A stretch of DNA of 64,000 nucleotides from Hydrogenoanaerobacterium saccharovorans (GTDB lineage: Bacteria > Bacillota > Clostridia > Oscillospirales > Ruminococcaceae): NCBI RefSeq assembly GCF_003814745.1, contig NZ_RKRD01000003.1, forward strand, positions 1 through 64,000, written 5' to 3'. Position 1 is the first letter of the stretch. Every line of letters begins with the position of its first letter. The notes below the pieces were generated by a model that ran no database searches, was not told where the DNA came from, and saw nothing but the letters and a program-made list of their open reading frames with translations. Positions 33,130-41,599 of this stretch are shown one piece after another. The translations under genes and the position numbers were made by a program.

Positions 33130-34281
33130 CTACTGTTTTGCAAAAGTGGAATTTGCCATAAGTTCTTTTGATTGCTCATCGGTTAACTCGTAGTGGTAAA
33201 ACAGTTTGTAAAAGGTTTTTACCTCGTCTGCCATGTTGTATTTGAACTGCTCGGGGTAAAGCAAATTACCCAGCCATTTTACACCGATGATTCGATTCAC
33301 CGCAGGCGGGCGTCCCATCCAATTGTATGGCCCGTTGGGGATTTCAAAATACTTCTTCTGCTGAACTGCGGTTAAATCCTGCCACAAAGCATCTTTTCCG
33401 ATTGATTGATAGATACTGTTTGGGCCGAGAATAATTACATCCGGTGTCCAAAGCAAAAGCTGCTCCATGCTGATTTCGTTACCACCTGCTCCTGACGTTA
33501 TGGGAATATCCGCAACATTGCTACCACCCACAAGTTCAATAACCTCTGCATGAAACGAGCCTTTGGGGTTGGTTTGCAAGCCGGTTTTGCCCTCGCCGTA
33601 ATACACTTTTACGCGTTTTTCCTGCGGGATAGCTGCGGCGTATTTTTTTGCGTCTGTAATCGTATTATCGCAATAATCTGCCAGCTTTTTTGCATCTTCA
33701 GGCAGGTTCAGCAGTTCGCCCAGTGTTCGGTAAGCATCTCCCATAGTCTCTAGCTTCGCCTCAACAAACACCACGGGGATTCCGATTTGCTGCTGTAATG
33801 CATCTAAGCTTTCTTTCATGTTTGCCTTTACTTCACCCACATCTATCACTACTTGTGGGTTTGCCGCAATCAATGCCTCTACATTCAAGTCTGCATTTTT
33901 ACCATAAAATGTGCCGAAAGTAGGTAAATTGATGTATTTGGCATCAAAATATTGTGCCATGGCATCGGTTGGTTTGCTCGTCCACCCAACCATACGGTCG
34001 GGTGCAAGCCCATAAAGCACTAACTGTGCCAAAGAGCCGGACGGGGCGAATTTTTGGATGTCGGCAGGGATTTCGACGTCACGTCCCAATGAATCTGTAA
34101 ACAGTCGGGTATCCGATGCGGGGGACGAATCTGTTTGAGAAACAGAAGATATACTGCTATCGGGCGAAGTTGGTTGGGCGGGGGACAATGTAGGAGTGGG
34201 TTGGCCGCATCCTGCCAGTGATGCGCCAATCATACACAGAATAAGCAGCAGAGCAGCGAATCGCATTTGCAAATTCTTCAT
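33130..34281 (-). CDS. Metal-chelate ABC transporter binding lipoprotein (BtuF/FepB type)
   Basis: The 383-residue protein has a lipoprotein signal (IGASLAGC, Cys at about residue 25), a Pro/Ser-rich linker and a class III periplasmic-binding fold. That fold opens FTDSLGRDVEIP, continues GSLAQLVLYGLAPDRMVG, and has NPQVVIDVGE and PDVIILGPN in the two lobes. Family members bind Fe(III) chelates, cobalamin, haem, molybdate or tungstate. The FmdE, DUF364 and MocA-ModE neighbours favour Mo or W here, as inference. The start overlaps the DUF364 gene stop by 4 nt. Confidence 0.88.
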   Translation of the reverse strand: MKNLQMRFAALLLILCMIGASLAGCGQPTPTLSPAQPTSPDSSISSVSQTDSSPASDTRLFTDSLGRDVEIPADIQKFAPSGSLAQLVLYGLAPDRMVGWTSKPTDAMAQYFDAKYINLPTFGTFYGKNADLNVEALIAANPQVVIDVGEVKANMKESLDALQQQIGIPVVFVEAKLETMGDAYRTLGELLNLPEDAKKLADYCDNTITDAKKYAAAIPQEKRVKVYYGEGKTGLQTNPKGSFHAEVIELVGGSNVADIPITSGAGGNEISMEQLLLWTPDVIILGPNSIYQSIGKDALWQDLTAVQQKKYFEIPNGPYNWMGRPPAVNRIIGVKWLGNLLYPEQFKYNMADEVKTFYKLFYHYELTDEQSKELMANSTFAKQ

Positions 34282-35045
34282 AAAGACACCTCGTTTGTAT
34301 TTGTTTTATTTGCCAAGCTGACCATTTTACCGCAGGAGAACAAGGAACCGTTCAACCTCTGACGCACAAATTCAGAGCATTTTTGAGGGGAGGTTACCAG
34401 AAAGCTTTCGAGTGAATGAACACCAAAGTGGAATAAGCACGGTGCCAACGGAACGCTGGGACCCACCAAAACAACTTTAGCATTTTTTGAAAGCTCGAGT
34501 AAACGCGGCAAGGTTTTATTGATGATTGTAACGCCTGTAATAAAAACGTAATCTTGCTCATGCAGCAGGTATTCGCAAGCAGAGTCGGGAAAATCGCCCT
34601 CTTTGGGGTTTCGCTCCAAAACAGAAAGAGAACAGATTGGCTGAAAACGTGTCTCCAAAAAAGGGAAGTGCCCGATTACGGTTACTTTTTTATCCGTAAT
34701 CTCCTCTTGATAGGTGACAAATGCATCTCGTTCCACTCGGTTTTTGCCATATGTAATGTTGAGTGAATCTGTATGGGGGGGCGTGTTATACCACGCATTG
34801 ATAGCGGCAAGACCAAGGCTTGCCTCAGCAAAGTTCCAAGACTTGATGCATTCAGCCATCTTTTTGAGAGGTTCGCCGAAAAAGCTTGTGGGATGCATGG
34901 GCGGGCGAGATACTCCGTCGATTAACATGGCTACGCCTGTACCCTGGTTGGTTTGCACCTCAGACCAAAGCCGTCCGTTGCAATAATCCTGCACGGTGAT
35001 ATTCTCTGGAATTTCATTTATCAGTGCATCATAAAGTTCCCACAT
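34278..35045 (-). CDS. DUF4213/DUF364 putative heavy-metal-chelation protein
   Basis: The 255-residue protein has an N-terminal enolase-like DUF4213 region (MWELYDALINEIPENI... GLAAINAWYNTP) and a C-terminal DUF364 domain. The latter has a Rossmann-like VTVIGHFPFLE, a middle DYVFITGVTIINKTLP and a late VLVGPSVPLAPCLFHFGV. DUF364 is annotated as a heavy-metal chelation domain and often travels with FepB/FecCD-type transporters. Cytoplasmic: no signal peptide. Its start overlaps the FmdE gene end by 17 nt. It may receive or release the imported metal. Confidence 0.82.
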   Translation of the reverse strand: MWELYDALINEIPENITVQDYCNGRLWSEVQTNQGTGVAMLIDGVSRPPMHPTSFFGEPLKKMAECIKSWNFAEASLGLAAINAWYNTPPHTDSLNITYGKNRVERDAFVTYQEEITDKKVTVIGHFPFLETRFQPICSLSVLERNPKEGDFPDSACEYLLHEQDYVFITGVTIINKTLPRLLELSKNAKVVLVGPSVPLAPCLFHFGVHSLESFLVTSPQKCSEFVRQRLNGSLFSCGKMVSLANKTNTNEVSL

Positions 35046-35601
35046 TGTCGGTTACCCCCTTAACGCGGTAATAATGCCCGCCATGGCAGCCTTTGCAGAA
35101 GATATGCCCATCTACCTGGATATGTCTGCCATCGATTACTTCTTCTCCGCAGATTTCGCAGGTGGCAGCCATAATCGGCTTACCGGGCATATCCTCAGGG
35201 CGGATGGGGATTTCAATTGGTTGTGCAATAAACAATTCTTCATCCGAAAGTGCCTCGTAAAACTCTACCAAATCTTCTCCATCTGCCGGATAAATGAGTT
35301 TTTCGCGATAGATACGCACTGCTTGTCCGTCTTGCAAATTGAGAAAAGATACAGCAGTCTTACCGTAATCCATCCATTTCAATCTTCTCCGCCCGATTTT
35401 ACAGCCGGTCACCGTGCCAACGGCATCTGCAATGCAGCGGTCAGTCTCTACATAAACGATTAAGTCGCGAAAGGCAAGAGGGTCATCAATTCCAAGCAAC
35501 CGCAGTCCCATTCGTGCCATCCTTACCCCCAGCACTTGCCCGGAACAGAGATGCCCATGATAATCGACTGCCCGTTTTAAATCTTCCCTAAAACTATTCA
35601 T
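35029..35601 (-). CDS. FmdE-family protein (formylmethanofuran dehydrogenase subunit E-like)
   Basis: The 190-residue protein carries the FmdE motif YHGHLCSGQVLGVRMA (His15, His17, Cys19) followed by VETDRCIADAVGTVTGC. It has a C-terminal zinc ribbon with CEICGEE and FCKGCHG Cys pairs. In methanogens FmdE is linked to tungsten or molybdenum formylmethanofuran dehydrogenase. Bacteria without that enzyme keep FmdE-like proteins in metal-handling operons. The start overlaps the methyltransferase stop by 4 nt. Confidence 0.87.
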   Translation of the reverse strand: MNSFREDLKRAVDYHGHLCSGQVLGVRMARMGLRLLGIDDPLAFRDLIVYVETDRCIADAVGTVTGCKIGRRRLKWMDYGKTAVSFLNLQDGQAVRIYREKLIYPADGEDLVEFYEALSDEELFIAQPIEIPIRPEDMPGKPIMAATCEICGEEVIDGRHIQVDGHIFCKGCHGGHYYRVKGVTDNVGTL

Positions 35602-36317
35602 GTTGTTTCCTCCTGCTTATCAATAATAAAAATTCCATAACATTTTTGATTTGGCAGACAATATCTTCCATCGCCAAGCTGCTTTAAATGTTCTTTTGCA
35701 TGTTCGGCAGCAGTTTCAACAGTGCAGCCGGGTGTGTAATGGCAGATAAAATCGATTGCATCTTGTTGTGTACTTAAAGGCTGACCGAATTCTAAATTTT
35801 GTTCAATCAAGCGGTAGGGGATACCTTGTTTTTCTAAAAAAGATATGAGTTTTGGAACATGATCTTTTTCATAATGTGACAAACCGGACGGAGATATATT
35901 GCTTTTGGCGTTGCTGCCGACAATGGAAATTAGACGCTTTTTGCATAAAGCCATATATTTAGTAAAATTATTGTTTTCGGTTAGCCTGCCGAAAGAACAA
36001 AGCACAACTACATCCCATATTGCCTGCGACGGTATCAGTTGAACATCTTCCCTCATCACCTCAATGTTTGAAGTACCGTTTTGGCTGATAGACGCCCGTA
36101 AAACGTTCAATGCATTGTCGTCAATGTCAATAGCGGTAACTTGTTTTGCAATTTTTGCAAGTTCCAACGAAAGATACCCCAACCCGCACCCAAGGTCACA
36201 TGCCGTACAGTCACAATTTATGTATGGGGCGGCTACTTTTACAATTTGCTCGTGAAAACAGCCGTATTCGGCGGCTTCTTTGTACCAGCGTATGCTTTGT
36301 TCATTCCAGTAAAACAT
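35598..36317 (-). CDS. SAM-dependent methyltransferase in the metal-uptake operon
   Basis: The 239-residue protein has a class I methyltransferase fold: motif I DLGCGLGYLSLELAK, then TAIDIDDNAL (motif post I) and WDVVVLCSFGRL (motif IV region). The ATG at 36317 has GGAGGAG 4 nt upstream and lies inside the end of the ATPase gene, so translation is coupled. The upstream GTG-like extension is not needed. The substrate is unknown. Modification of a metal-binding ligand is one possibility. Confidence 0.82.
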   Translation of the reverse strand: MFYWNEQSIRWYKEAAEYGCFHEQIVKVAAPYINCDCTACDLGCGLGYLSLELAKIAKQVTAIDIDDNALNVLRASISQNGTSNIEVMREDVQLIPSQAIWDVVVLCSFGRLTENNNFTKYMALCKKRLISIVGSNAKSNISPSGLSHYEKDHVPKLISFLEKQGIPYRLIEQNLEFGQPLSTQQDAIDFICHYTPGCTVETAAEHAKEHLKQLGDGRYCLPNQKCYGIFIIDKQEETT

Positions 36318-37107
36318 GTTGCTCCTCCAACTGTTCCAGCGGTATACATACACGCATCTTTTTTTGCCCCAAACTGATTTCTCTCAGCTGTACATTTACT
36401 CCATATACCTTATGCAAAAGCTCGTTGCTCATCACTTCATCGGGTGTACCAAAACGCAGCACCGTGCCGTCAAGCAACACAAGTACACGGTTTGCATACA
36501 TTAGCGCTTGCTCGGGGTTATGGGTAGACAGAATAATGGTATAACCCTGTTGGGCAAGGCGGCATACTTCTTGCATAACGCGAAACTGGTTGCCGTAATC
36601 GAGGTTGGCTGTGGGTTCATCCATAACAAGTATTTTTGCTTGCTGCACTACCGCACGGGCAATTAGGGCAAGCTGGCGCTCTCCGCCGCTGATTTGTGCA
36701 CAGCCGCGGTCGCGCAGGTGTGCAATACCAAACCGCTCCAGTGCCTGCATTACTGCATGTTCCTGCGCTTTGCCCGGTGAGGCAAGTGTACTTATTTGCG
36801 ACGTTGTGCCCATAAGCACCATATGAAAAACAGTATAGTTAAAATACATAGAATAGTGCTGAGGAATGTACGCGATTTTTTTTGCGAGAACTGCCGCGGG
36901 CATAGAACCAATTTCCTGCCCGTTTACACTTATATCGCCTTTGTAACTATTTTGCAGCCCTAGCATACAGCGGAACAAGGTGCTTTTTCCAACGCCGTTG
37001 GGGCCAAGCACACAAACCAATTCGCCTGAATTTGCCGAGAAATTAACATCTCGCAGTACCTTACGTTCTCCATAAGCAAAGCAAAGATTTTTAATTTTGA
37101 TGCTCAC
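36301..37107 (-). CDS. Metal-chelate ABC transporter ATPase (FecE/BtuD type)
   Basis: The 268-residue ATPase has Walker A GPNGVGKST, Q-loop YIPQHYS, signature ISGGERQLALIARA, Walker B ILVMDEPTANLD and the switch His in LSTHNPEQAL. The GTG start at 37107 overlaps the permease stop by 4 nt. It powers the permease at 37104 for import of the chelate captured by the lipoprotein at 33130. Confidence 0.93.
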   Translation of the reverse strand: MSIKIKNLCFAYGERKVLRDVNFSANSGELVCVLGPNGVGKSTLFRCMLGLQNSYKGDISVNGQEIGSMPAAVLAKKIAYIPQHYSMYFNYTVFHMVLMGTTSQISTLASPGKAQEHAVMQALERFGIAHLRDRGCAQISGGERQLALIARAVVQQAKILVMDEPTANLDYGNQFRVMQEVCRLAQQGYTIILSTHNPEQALMYANRVLVLLDGTVLRFGTPDEVMSNELLHKVYGVNVQLREISLGQKKMRVCIPLEQLEEQHVLLE

Positions 37108-38120
37108 AGCTTTTTTCCCTCCCTCAGTATCAAATACAAGAAAAACGGTGCTCCCACAAATGAAGTAAGGATACCGAGAGGTATTTCCGATGTGCTCAGC
37201 ATGCGCGAAAAATTATCCACCACAATGAGAAAACTTGCACCCAAGAGCATAGAGGCAGGCAAAGAGCGGCGGTAATCGCAACCAACAAGCATGCGCGAAA
37301 AATGCGGGATTACCAGGCCGACCCAACCAATCATACCGCTGATGGAGACACATGCCGAAGTAATTAATGTTGAGGATACGATGACGATATATCTTAAGGC
37401 ACGTGTGTTAATACCGATGGTGCGCGCTTCTTCTTCACCCAGTGTAAGTACGTTCATACGCCAGCGCAGTAAAATGAGAGGTACAAGCCCAATTGCAATA
37501 GGGATGGATGCAAACAGCAGATCGTTTTTGCGTATGGATGCAAGCCCTCCCATCAGCCAATAAGTAATAGCGGGCAGCACATTGGTAGGGTCGGCCATCA
37601 GTTTGATGAATGAAGTGCCGGATGAAAACAGCGAGCTTACCATAATGCCTGCAAGCACCAGCCCCATGATAGGATGATTGCGTACATTTTGGCTGATGAA
37701 ACATACAACTGCCACCGCCGCAATTCCGCCTATAAAAGAAATGATGGATACACCGACATAGCCGAGTGAAAGGAAAAGTGCAACAGCTGCGCCAAAACCT
37801 GCACCCGCAGATGCCCCAAGCACGTCGGGCGACACCATAGGGTTTTGAAACAAACCTTGATAACAGATGCCCGCGGCAGAAAGAGCTGAGCCAATCAGCG
37901 CAGCAGCTAGAACACGCGGCAGCCGTACCTGCAATATGACGGTTTCTGCCTGAGGTGCCCAAGTTACGGGAATATTTACAACACGTGACAGCAGTACTTT
38001 AATAAGTTCGGTTAAAGTAACGGGATATCTTCCCAACAAAAAAGCACTGCAAAAGCAAAGTAAAAAGATAACTGTAAACAAAGGTAATAGGCTAATTTTC
38101 TTCTGCTTAAACTGCACCAT
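37104..38120 (-). CDS. Metal-chelate ABC transporter permease (FecCD type)
   Basis: The 338-residue protein has around ten membrane helices and typical FecCD motifs: LPRVLAAALIGSALSAAGICYQGLFQNPM near residue 70-100 (the conserved RLPR and GxxLxxxGxxxQ), GLVLAGIM, and GMIGWVGLVIPHFSRMLVG. GGAGG is 4 nt before the ATG at 38120. It likely forms a homodimer channel. Confidence 0.93.
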   Translation of the reverse strand: MVQFKQKKISLLPLFTVIFLLCFCSAFLLGRYPVTLTELIKVLLSRVVNIPVTWAPQAETVILQVRLPRVLAAALIGSALSAAGICYQGLFQNPMVSPDVLGASAGAGFGAAVALFLSLGYVGVSIISFIGGIAAVAVVCFISQNVRNHPIMGLVLAGIMVSSLFSSGTSFIKLMADPTNVLPAITYWLMGGLASIRKNDLLFASIPIAIGLVPLILLRWRMNVLTLGEEEARTIGINTRALRYIVIVSSTLITSACVSISGMIGWVGLVIPHFSRMLVGCDYRRSLPASMLLGASFLIVVDNFSRMLSTSEIPLGILTSFVGAPFFLYLILREGKKL

Positions 38121-38195
38121 GATGCCTCCTGAATTACTCCGAATATTTTTTAAAAACAATTCGATTGATAAAAATTTTTTATGGCATACAACCGA

Positions 38196-39110
38196 TTAAA
38201 AAATTTGCTCAAAAGCTTGCTGTACCAATGTACGGCAGCATTCCTCGAATTGGCGGAATTTATCTAGCAATTCTTTACCCTTTGGGGTAAGAGAAGCCAT
38301 ACCTCCGTTTTTGCCGCCTTGCTGGCGGTCTACAATCGTTTCGCCCAATTGCTCTTCCATCACAGCGAGAATCTTCCACCCTTTGCTGTAAGATATACCC
38401 ATTTGTTGGCAAGCCAAACGTACCGAGCCTGTTTCTTGAATGAATGTGAGAAGTTGTACCGTACCCGGCCCGAAAAACGGTTTTTCTTTTACAAGGCGCA
38501 GTTTCAGTGAGGGATGAAGTATCTGGTGATTGTGTTGTTTTAACAATTCATCATAATCGTCTGAAGAATCAATGTCGCATAAGATACCGTCATCCTCTAC
38601 CTCAATAAAAGTACGGGCACAGCCGCAGTTTTTAATGGCACCGCGCAGCCCATTCTCGCCTTCATATTGCAAAATAAATGGGATGAGACTGCTGGCGACT
38701 AAGAGTGGATGTCCTGCTCGCTCACCGCAAACAGGGCTTGCCAGTTTTGCACCGCACTGCATAAGCTGCTGTACGGTAAGTGCTGTGAAAAAGGGGATAT
38801 CTGCAGGTGTGAGCAAAATCTGGTCGCATTTTTGCTGCAAATATGCAAGCCCTATTTTGGCATAATCAATCATCTGCCAGTGATCGGCATCATAGTTAGG
38901 CAAACAGACAGTACCCATGCGCGCAACATGTTTTTCCAACGCTTCGTGCTCCTGCTGGGAAGTTACCAGTACAATGCGATGTACCCCTGCCTGCCGAAAA
39001 GTTTTTATTAACCGTTGAACAGCAGATATTGAGCCTACCTTTTTCATAGGCTGCATTTTATCTTCATGCGAAGAGTTCCCCGCAGCAATTATAACAACTC
39101 CTGTACGCAT
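38196..39110 (-). CDS. MocA-like nucleotidyltransferase fused to a ModE-type DNA-binding domain
   Basis: The 304-residue protein has two parts. Residues about 1-190 resemble MobA/MocA NTP-transferases of molybdenum-cofactor maturation (VVIIAAGNSS, PMKKVGSISAVQRLI, ILLTPADIPFF, GERAGHPLL). Residues about 205-304 are a ModE-like winged helix (GPGTVQLLTFIQETGSVRLACQQMGISYSKGWKILA...QQGGKNGGMASLTPKG). ModE proteins regulate molybdate genes. The first ATG at 39116 is too close to AGGAG, so the ATG at 39110 is preferred. It lies 75 nt upstream of the permease gene and probably leads this operon. It supports Mo or W as the metal. Confidence 0.85.
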   Translation of the reverse strand: MRTGVVIIAAGNSSHEDKMQPMKKVGSISAVQRLIKTFRQAGVHRIVLVTSQQEHEALEKHVARMGTVCLPNYDADHWQMIDYAKIGLAYLQQKCDQILLTPADIPFFTALTVQQLMQCGAKLASPVCGERAGHPLLVASSLIPFILQYEGENGLRGAIKNCGCARTFIEVEDDGILCDIDSSDDYDELLKQHNHQILHPSLKLRLVKEKPFFGPGTVQLLTFIQETGSVRLACQQMGISYSKGWKILAVMEEQLGETIVDRQQGGKNGGMASLTPKGKELLDKFRQFEECCRTLVQQAFEQIF

Positions 39111-39258
39111 TTCCATTCTCCTGCTATATTATCCGACTTATATTTGAAAAACATTCCAATATTGGTGATTATAACACCTGCTGTATCTTTTGGCAATATA
39201 CGAAACCATATAAAACCAAATACAGCTGGTGCAAAAAAGGGGTATAGCATGCTAATAT

Positions 39259-39294
39259 AAAAAAATAGGCAGGAATTTATCCTACCTATTTTTT
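39259..39294 (-). terminator. Terminator of the GH18 gene
   Basis: A near-palindrome of AAAAAATAGGCAGGA (39259-39273) with TCCTACCTATTTTTT (39280-39294) lies 22 nt past the GH18 stop. It has T-runs on both sides, so it can act in both directions. Confidence 0.85.
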
Positions 39295-39315
39295 GCAGAT
39301 TATTATTGTGTTTAT

Positions 39316-40656
39316 TTAAAACAAATTGGAATAAGCGCTTGACAAAAGAGTGTTCTGGCTATCTTGTGAAAGCTCCCAAGCCCCAACTCCAGCCAGCCCC
39401 AATTTTTTAGCGAGCTGAACTTTCATAGCAATCGAATTTTCATCGTCATATGTAATAAAAGTATCATTGCCAAATAAATAGGGTACTTTTGCCTGGGGAT
39501 GCTCCGATTTATCATATTTATCCAAATAATCGGTAACAATTTTGCTGTAAGCAACCGATTTTCCGTTTGAAAAAGTTTGATATAATCCGTAGTTATCGTT
39601 ATTGGTAACCTCATACCGATAGCCGTAAAAAGGCATACCCAGCACAAGCTTAGAAGCTGCAGCACCCGCGTTGAGGTAAGTTTGTACCGCGTCATTGATG
39701 CTGGAGGAGTACTGGGGAGATGATTCTTGCGGAGTATACAGCGGTGCATTGAAATCCGCAAACTCATCCCATGGCCCGTGCATGTCGTAACCCATTAAAA
39801 ATATGTAATCCAAATAGGGGAGTATTTTTGTAAGCTCAATGTTTTTTAAATAGCCGGATGACGGTGCACCTGCGATTGTTAGGTAGTATTTTTTCGAGTC
39901 TTTTTTTGTTTGCTGCTGCATTTTCTGCCTGATTGCCTGTATCAGTTTGGTAAAATTTTGTTTGTCTTCGGGGCGGTTGATAATCCCCCCAAAACCGCCC
40001 GATACAGGATATTCCCAATCAAGGTCGATACCATCCAGTTTATGTGTTACGATAAAGTTGATACATGAATTAGCAAATGTTTCGCGGCTTTGGGCGGTAA
40101 GTGCTGCGTTTGAAAAATTTTTTGAACCATCCCACCCGCCCACAGAAATCAGCAGTTTTAAGGCGGAATTTTTGGCTTTTAGTTTGCGAAGCCCCTCAAA
40201 ATTTTTAATATCTGTTTTAGGGTGATTCATTACCAGCTTGTTATCCGAACTGATACTTGCAAAGGCATAGTTAATGTGAGTGAGTTTTGCTGCATCAACA
40301 TCCGACGGTGAGTAATTGTTTAAGTAAGCCCAAGATGGAAAATAACCAACGATACATTTACCGCTGGGTGCTGCAACAGGCTGTAACGGTAGTGGCTTGT
40401 CGGGTGCAGATGCAGAAGCAGAAGATTTCTGCTTAGTTTGTGTGCTCTGCGAGGATGAGGATTCAGTAGCGGAAGATGACTGCATTTGTGACGATTCGCT
40501 GGAAGATGAAGGCGGCTGGTAACTTACAGAAGATTGCGATGATGCTTCAGAGTTTTCAGCTTGGCTGATTGTTGCTTGGTAAGAACCGGATATAAAAAGA
40601 ATGAGCGCTGCAATCATAATTGGTGCAACAACTTTTAATGCTTTGTTTAAATTCAT
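39316..40656 (-). CDS. Secreted GH18-family glycosidase (chitinase-like)
   Basis: The 446-residue protein has an N-terminal signal or anchor (VVAPIMIAALILFISGSYQA). A Ser/Gln-rich linker (about 35-80) follows, then a GH18 barrel: KCIVGYFPSWAYLNNY, LLISVGGWDGS, the catalytic LDGIDLDWEYPV motif (D-x-D-x-D-x-E) and a late GVGAWELSQD. All catalytic acids are present. Chitin, chitooligosaccharides or peptidoglycan GlcNAc bonds are candidate substrates. The ATG at 40656 gives a normal signal peptide. The longer open frame back to 40968 would overlap the divergent sigI gene and is rejected. Confidence 0.88.
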   Translation of the reverse strand: MNLNKALKVVAPIMIAALILFISGSYQATISQAENSEASSQSSVSYQPPSSSSESSQMQSSSATESSSSQSTQTKQKSSASASAPDKPLPLQPVAAPSGKCIVGYFPSWAYLNNYSPSDVDAAKLTHINYAFASISSDNKLVMNHPKTDIKNFEGLRKLKAKNSALKLLISVGGWDGSKNFSNAALTAQSRETFANSCINFIVTHKLDGIDLDWEYPVSGGFGGIINRPEDKQNFTKLIQAIRQKMQQQTKKDSKKYYLTIAGAPSSGYLKNIELTKILPYLDYIFLMGYDMHGPWDEFADFNAPLYTPQESSPQYSSSINDAVQTYLNAGAAASKLVLGMPFYGYRYEVTNNDNYGLYQTFSNGKSVAYSKIVTDYLDKYDKSEHPQAKVPYLFGNDTFITYDDENSIAMKVQLAKKLGLAGVGAWELSQDSQNTLLSSAYSNLF

Positions 40657-40882
40657 ATCAATAGTCCTACAATCATTTATTTTGCGCTTAGGCTGCAAAT
40701 TATTTTTATGATACCAACTGCAGCCAACGAAAACAATATTGAAAATATAGGTAAATAATTTTACGTTGGTGTAAAACCTGAATACAATGCGATAATTTAA
40801 AACATGATTGTAAAATAAAAAAAATCGTGATAAAGTAAGTACATCAAAAAACAGGTAATATTTTACCCAAAAGGTGTGCTGT

Positions 40883-41599
40883 ATGAGAGATTTAGACATT
40901 GCAGCGGCTGAAGCCGCAAAAGACCATAATAAAATGAATGAGCTAATTATGCAATACCAGCCTTTCATCTTAAAATGTGCGTCGCATACTGCTCAAAAGC
41001 ATATTACAACCAGCGATGATGAATGGTCGATAGCATTAACGGCTTTTTGCGAAGCGGTAAGAAATTACAACTTTGAAAAAGGCGGTTTTTTGAGTTTTTC
41101 TGAGATGGTAATAAACAGAAGGCTGGCTGACTATTTTAAACGGAACAAAAAATATTACCATGAAATTTCTGTAAATCCCGATGTTTTCGAGAGCGATATG
41201 GATGAAGAAGACAATGTTTCGGTGTATCTAACGGTTCAAGAGAAACTCTCTTACCAACATGATGTAAGCATAAAAGACGAAATTGAAGCAATTAATAAAG
41301 TCTTTTACAGTTACGGCTTCTCTTTTTTTGACCTTGCAGATTGTTCGCCCAAGGCAGAAAAAACCAAAAAGCATTGCGCTTTGGCTGCAGCATATATTTG
41401 CAAAAATCCAATTTTGCTTCATGAAATAAAAAAGACAAAACAACTGCCAATCAAAATTATTGAAAAAAATGCGGGTGTACCCCGAAAAATTCTGGAACGT
41501 CATCGAAAGTATATAATAGCAGCAGTTGAGATACTTTCCGGAGAGTATCCCTGCCTTGCAGAGTACATGCAGCCCATTAGAAAGGAGCTAAACAAATGA
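40883..41599 (+). CDS. sigI: RNA polymerase sigma factor SigI
   Basis: The 238-residue protein matches SigI. A region-2-like segment (LIMQYQPFILKCASH...DDEWSIALTAFCEAVRNYNFEKGGFLSFSEMVINRRLADYFKRN) and a divergent C-terminal DNA-binding region (LLHEIKKTKQLPIKIIEKNAGVPRKILERHRKYI) are present. SigI factors of cellulolytic Clostridia switch on extracellular glycan-degrading genes, and in Bacillus respond to heat. The ATG at 40883 follows AAAGGTG. Its stop overlaps the RsgI-like start by 4 nt. Confidence 0.9.
   Translation: MRDLDIAAAEAAKDHNKMNELIMQYQPFILKCASHTAQKHITTSDDEWSIALTAFCEAVRNYNFEKGGFLSFSEMVINRRLADYFKRNKKYYHEISVNPDVFESDMDEEDNVSVYLTVQEKLSYQHDVSIKDEIEAINKVFYSYGFSFFDLADCSPKAEKTKKHCALAAAYICKNPILLHEIKKTKQLPIKIIEKNAGVPRKILERHRKYIIAAVEILSGEYPCLAEYMQPIRKELNK

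Noticed and set aside
40657..40968. N-terminal extension of the GH18 frame
   Set aside because: It would overlap the divergent sigI gene and put the signal peptide in mid-protein. The ATG at 40656 gives a normal signal peptide.
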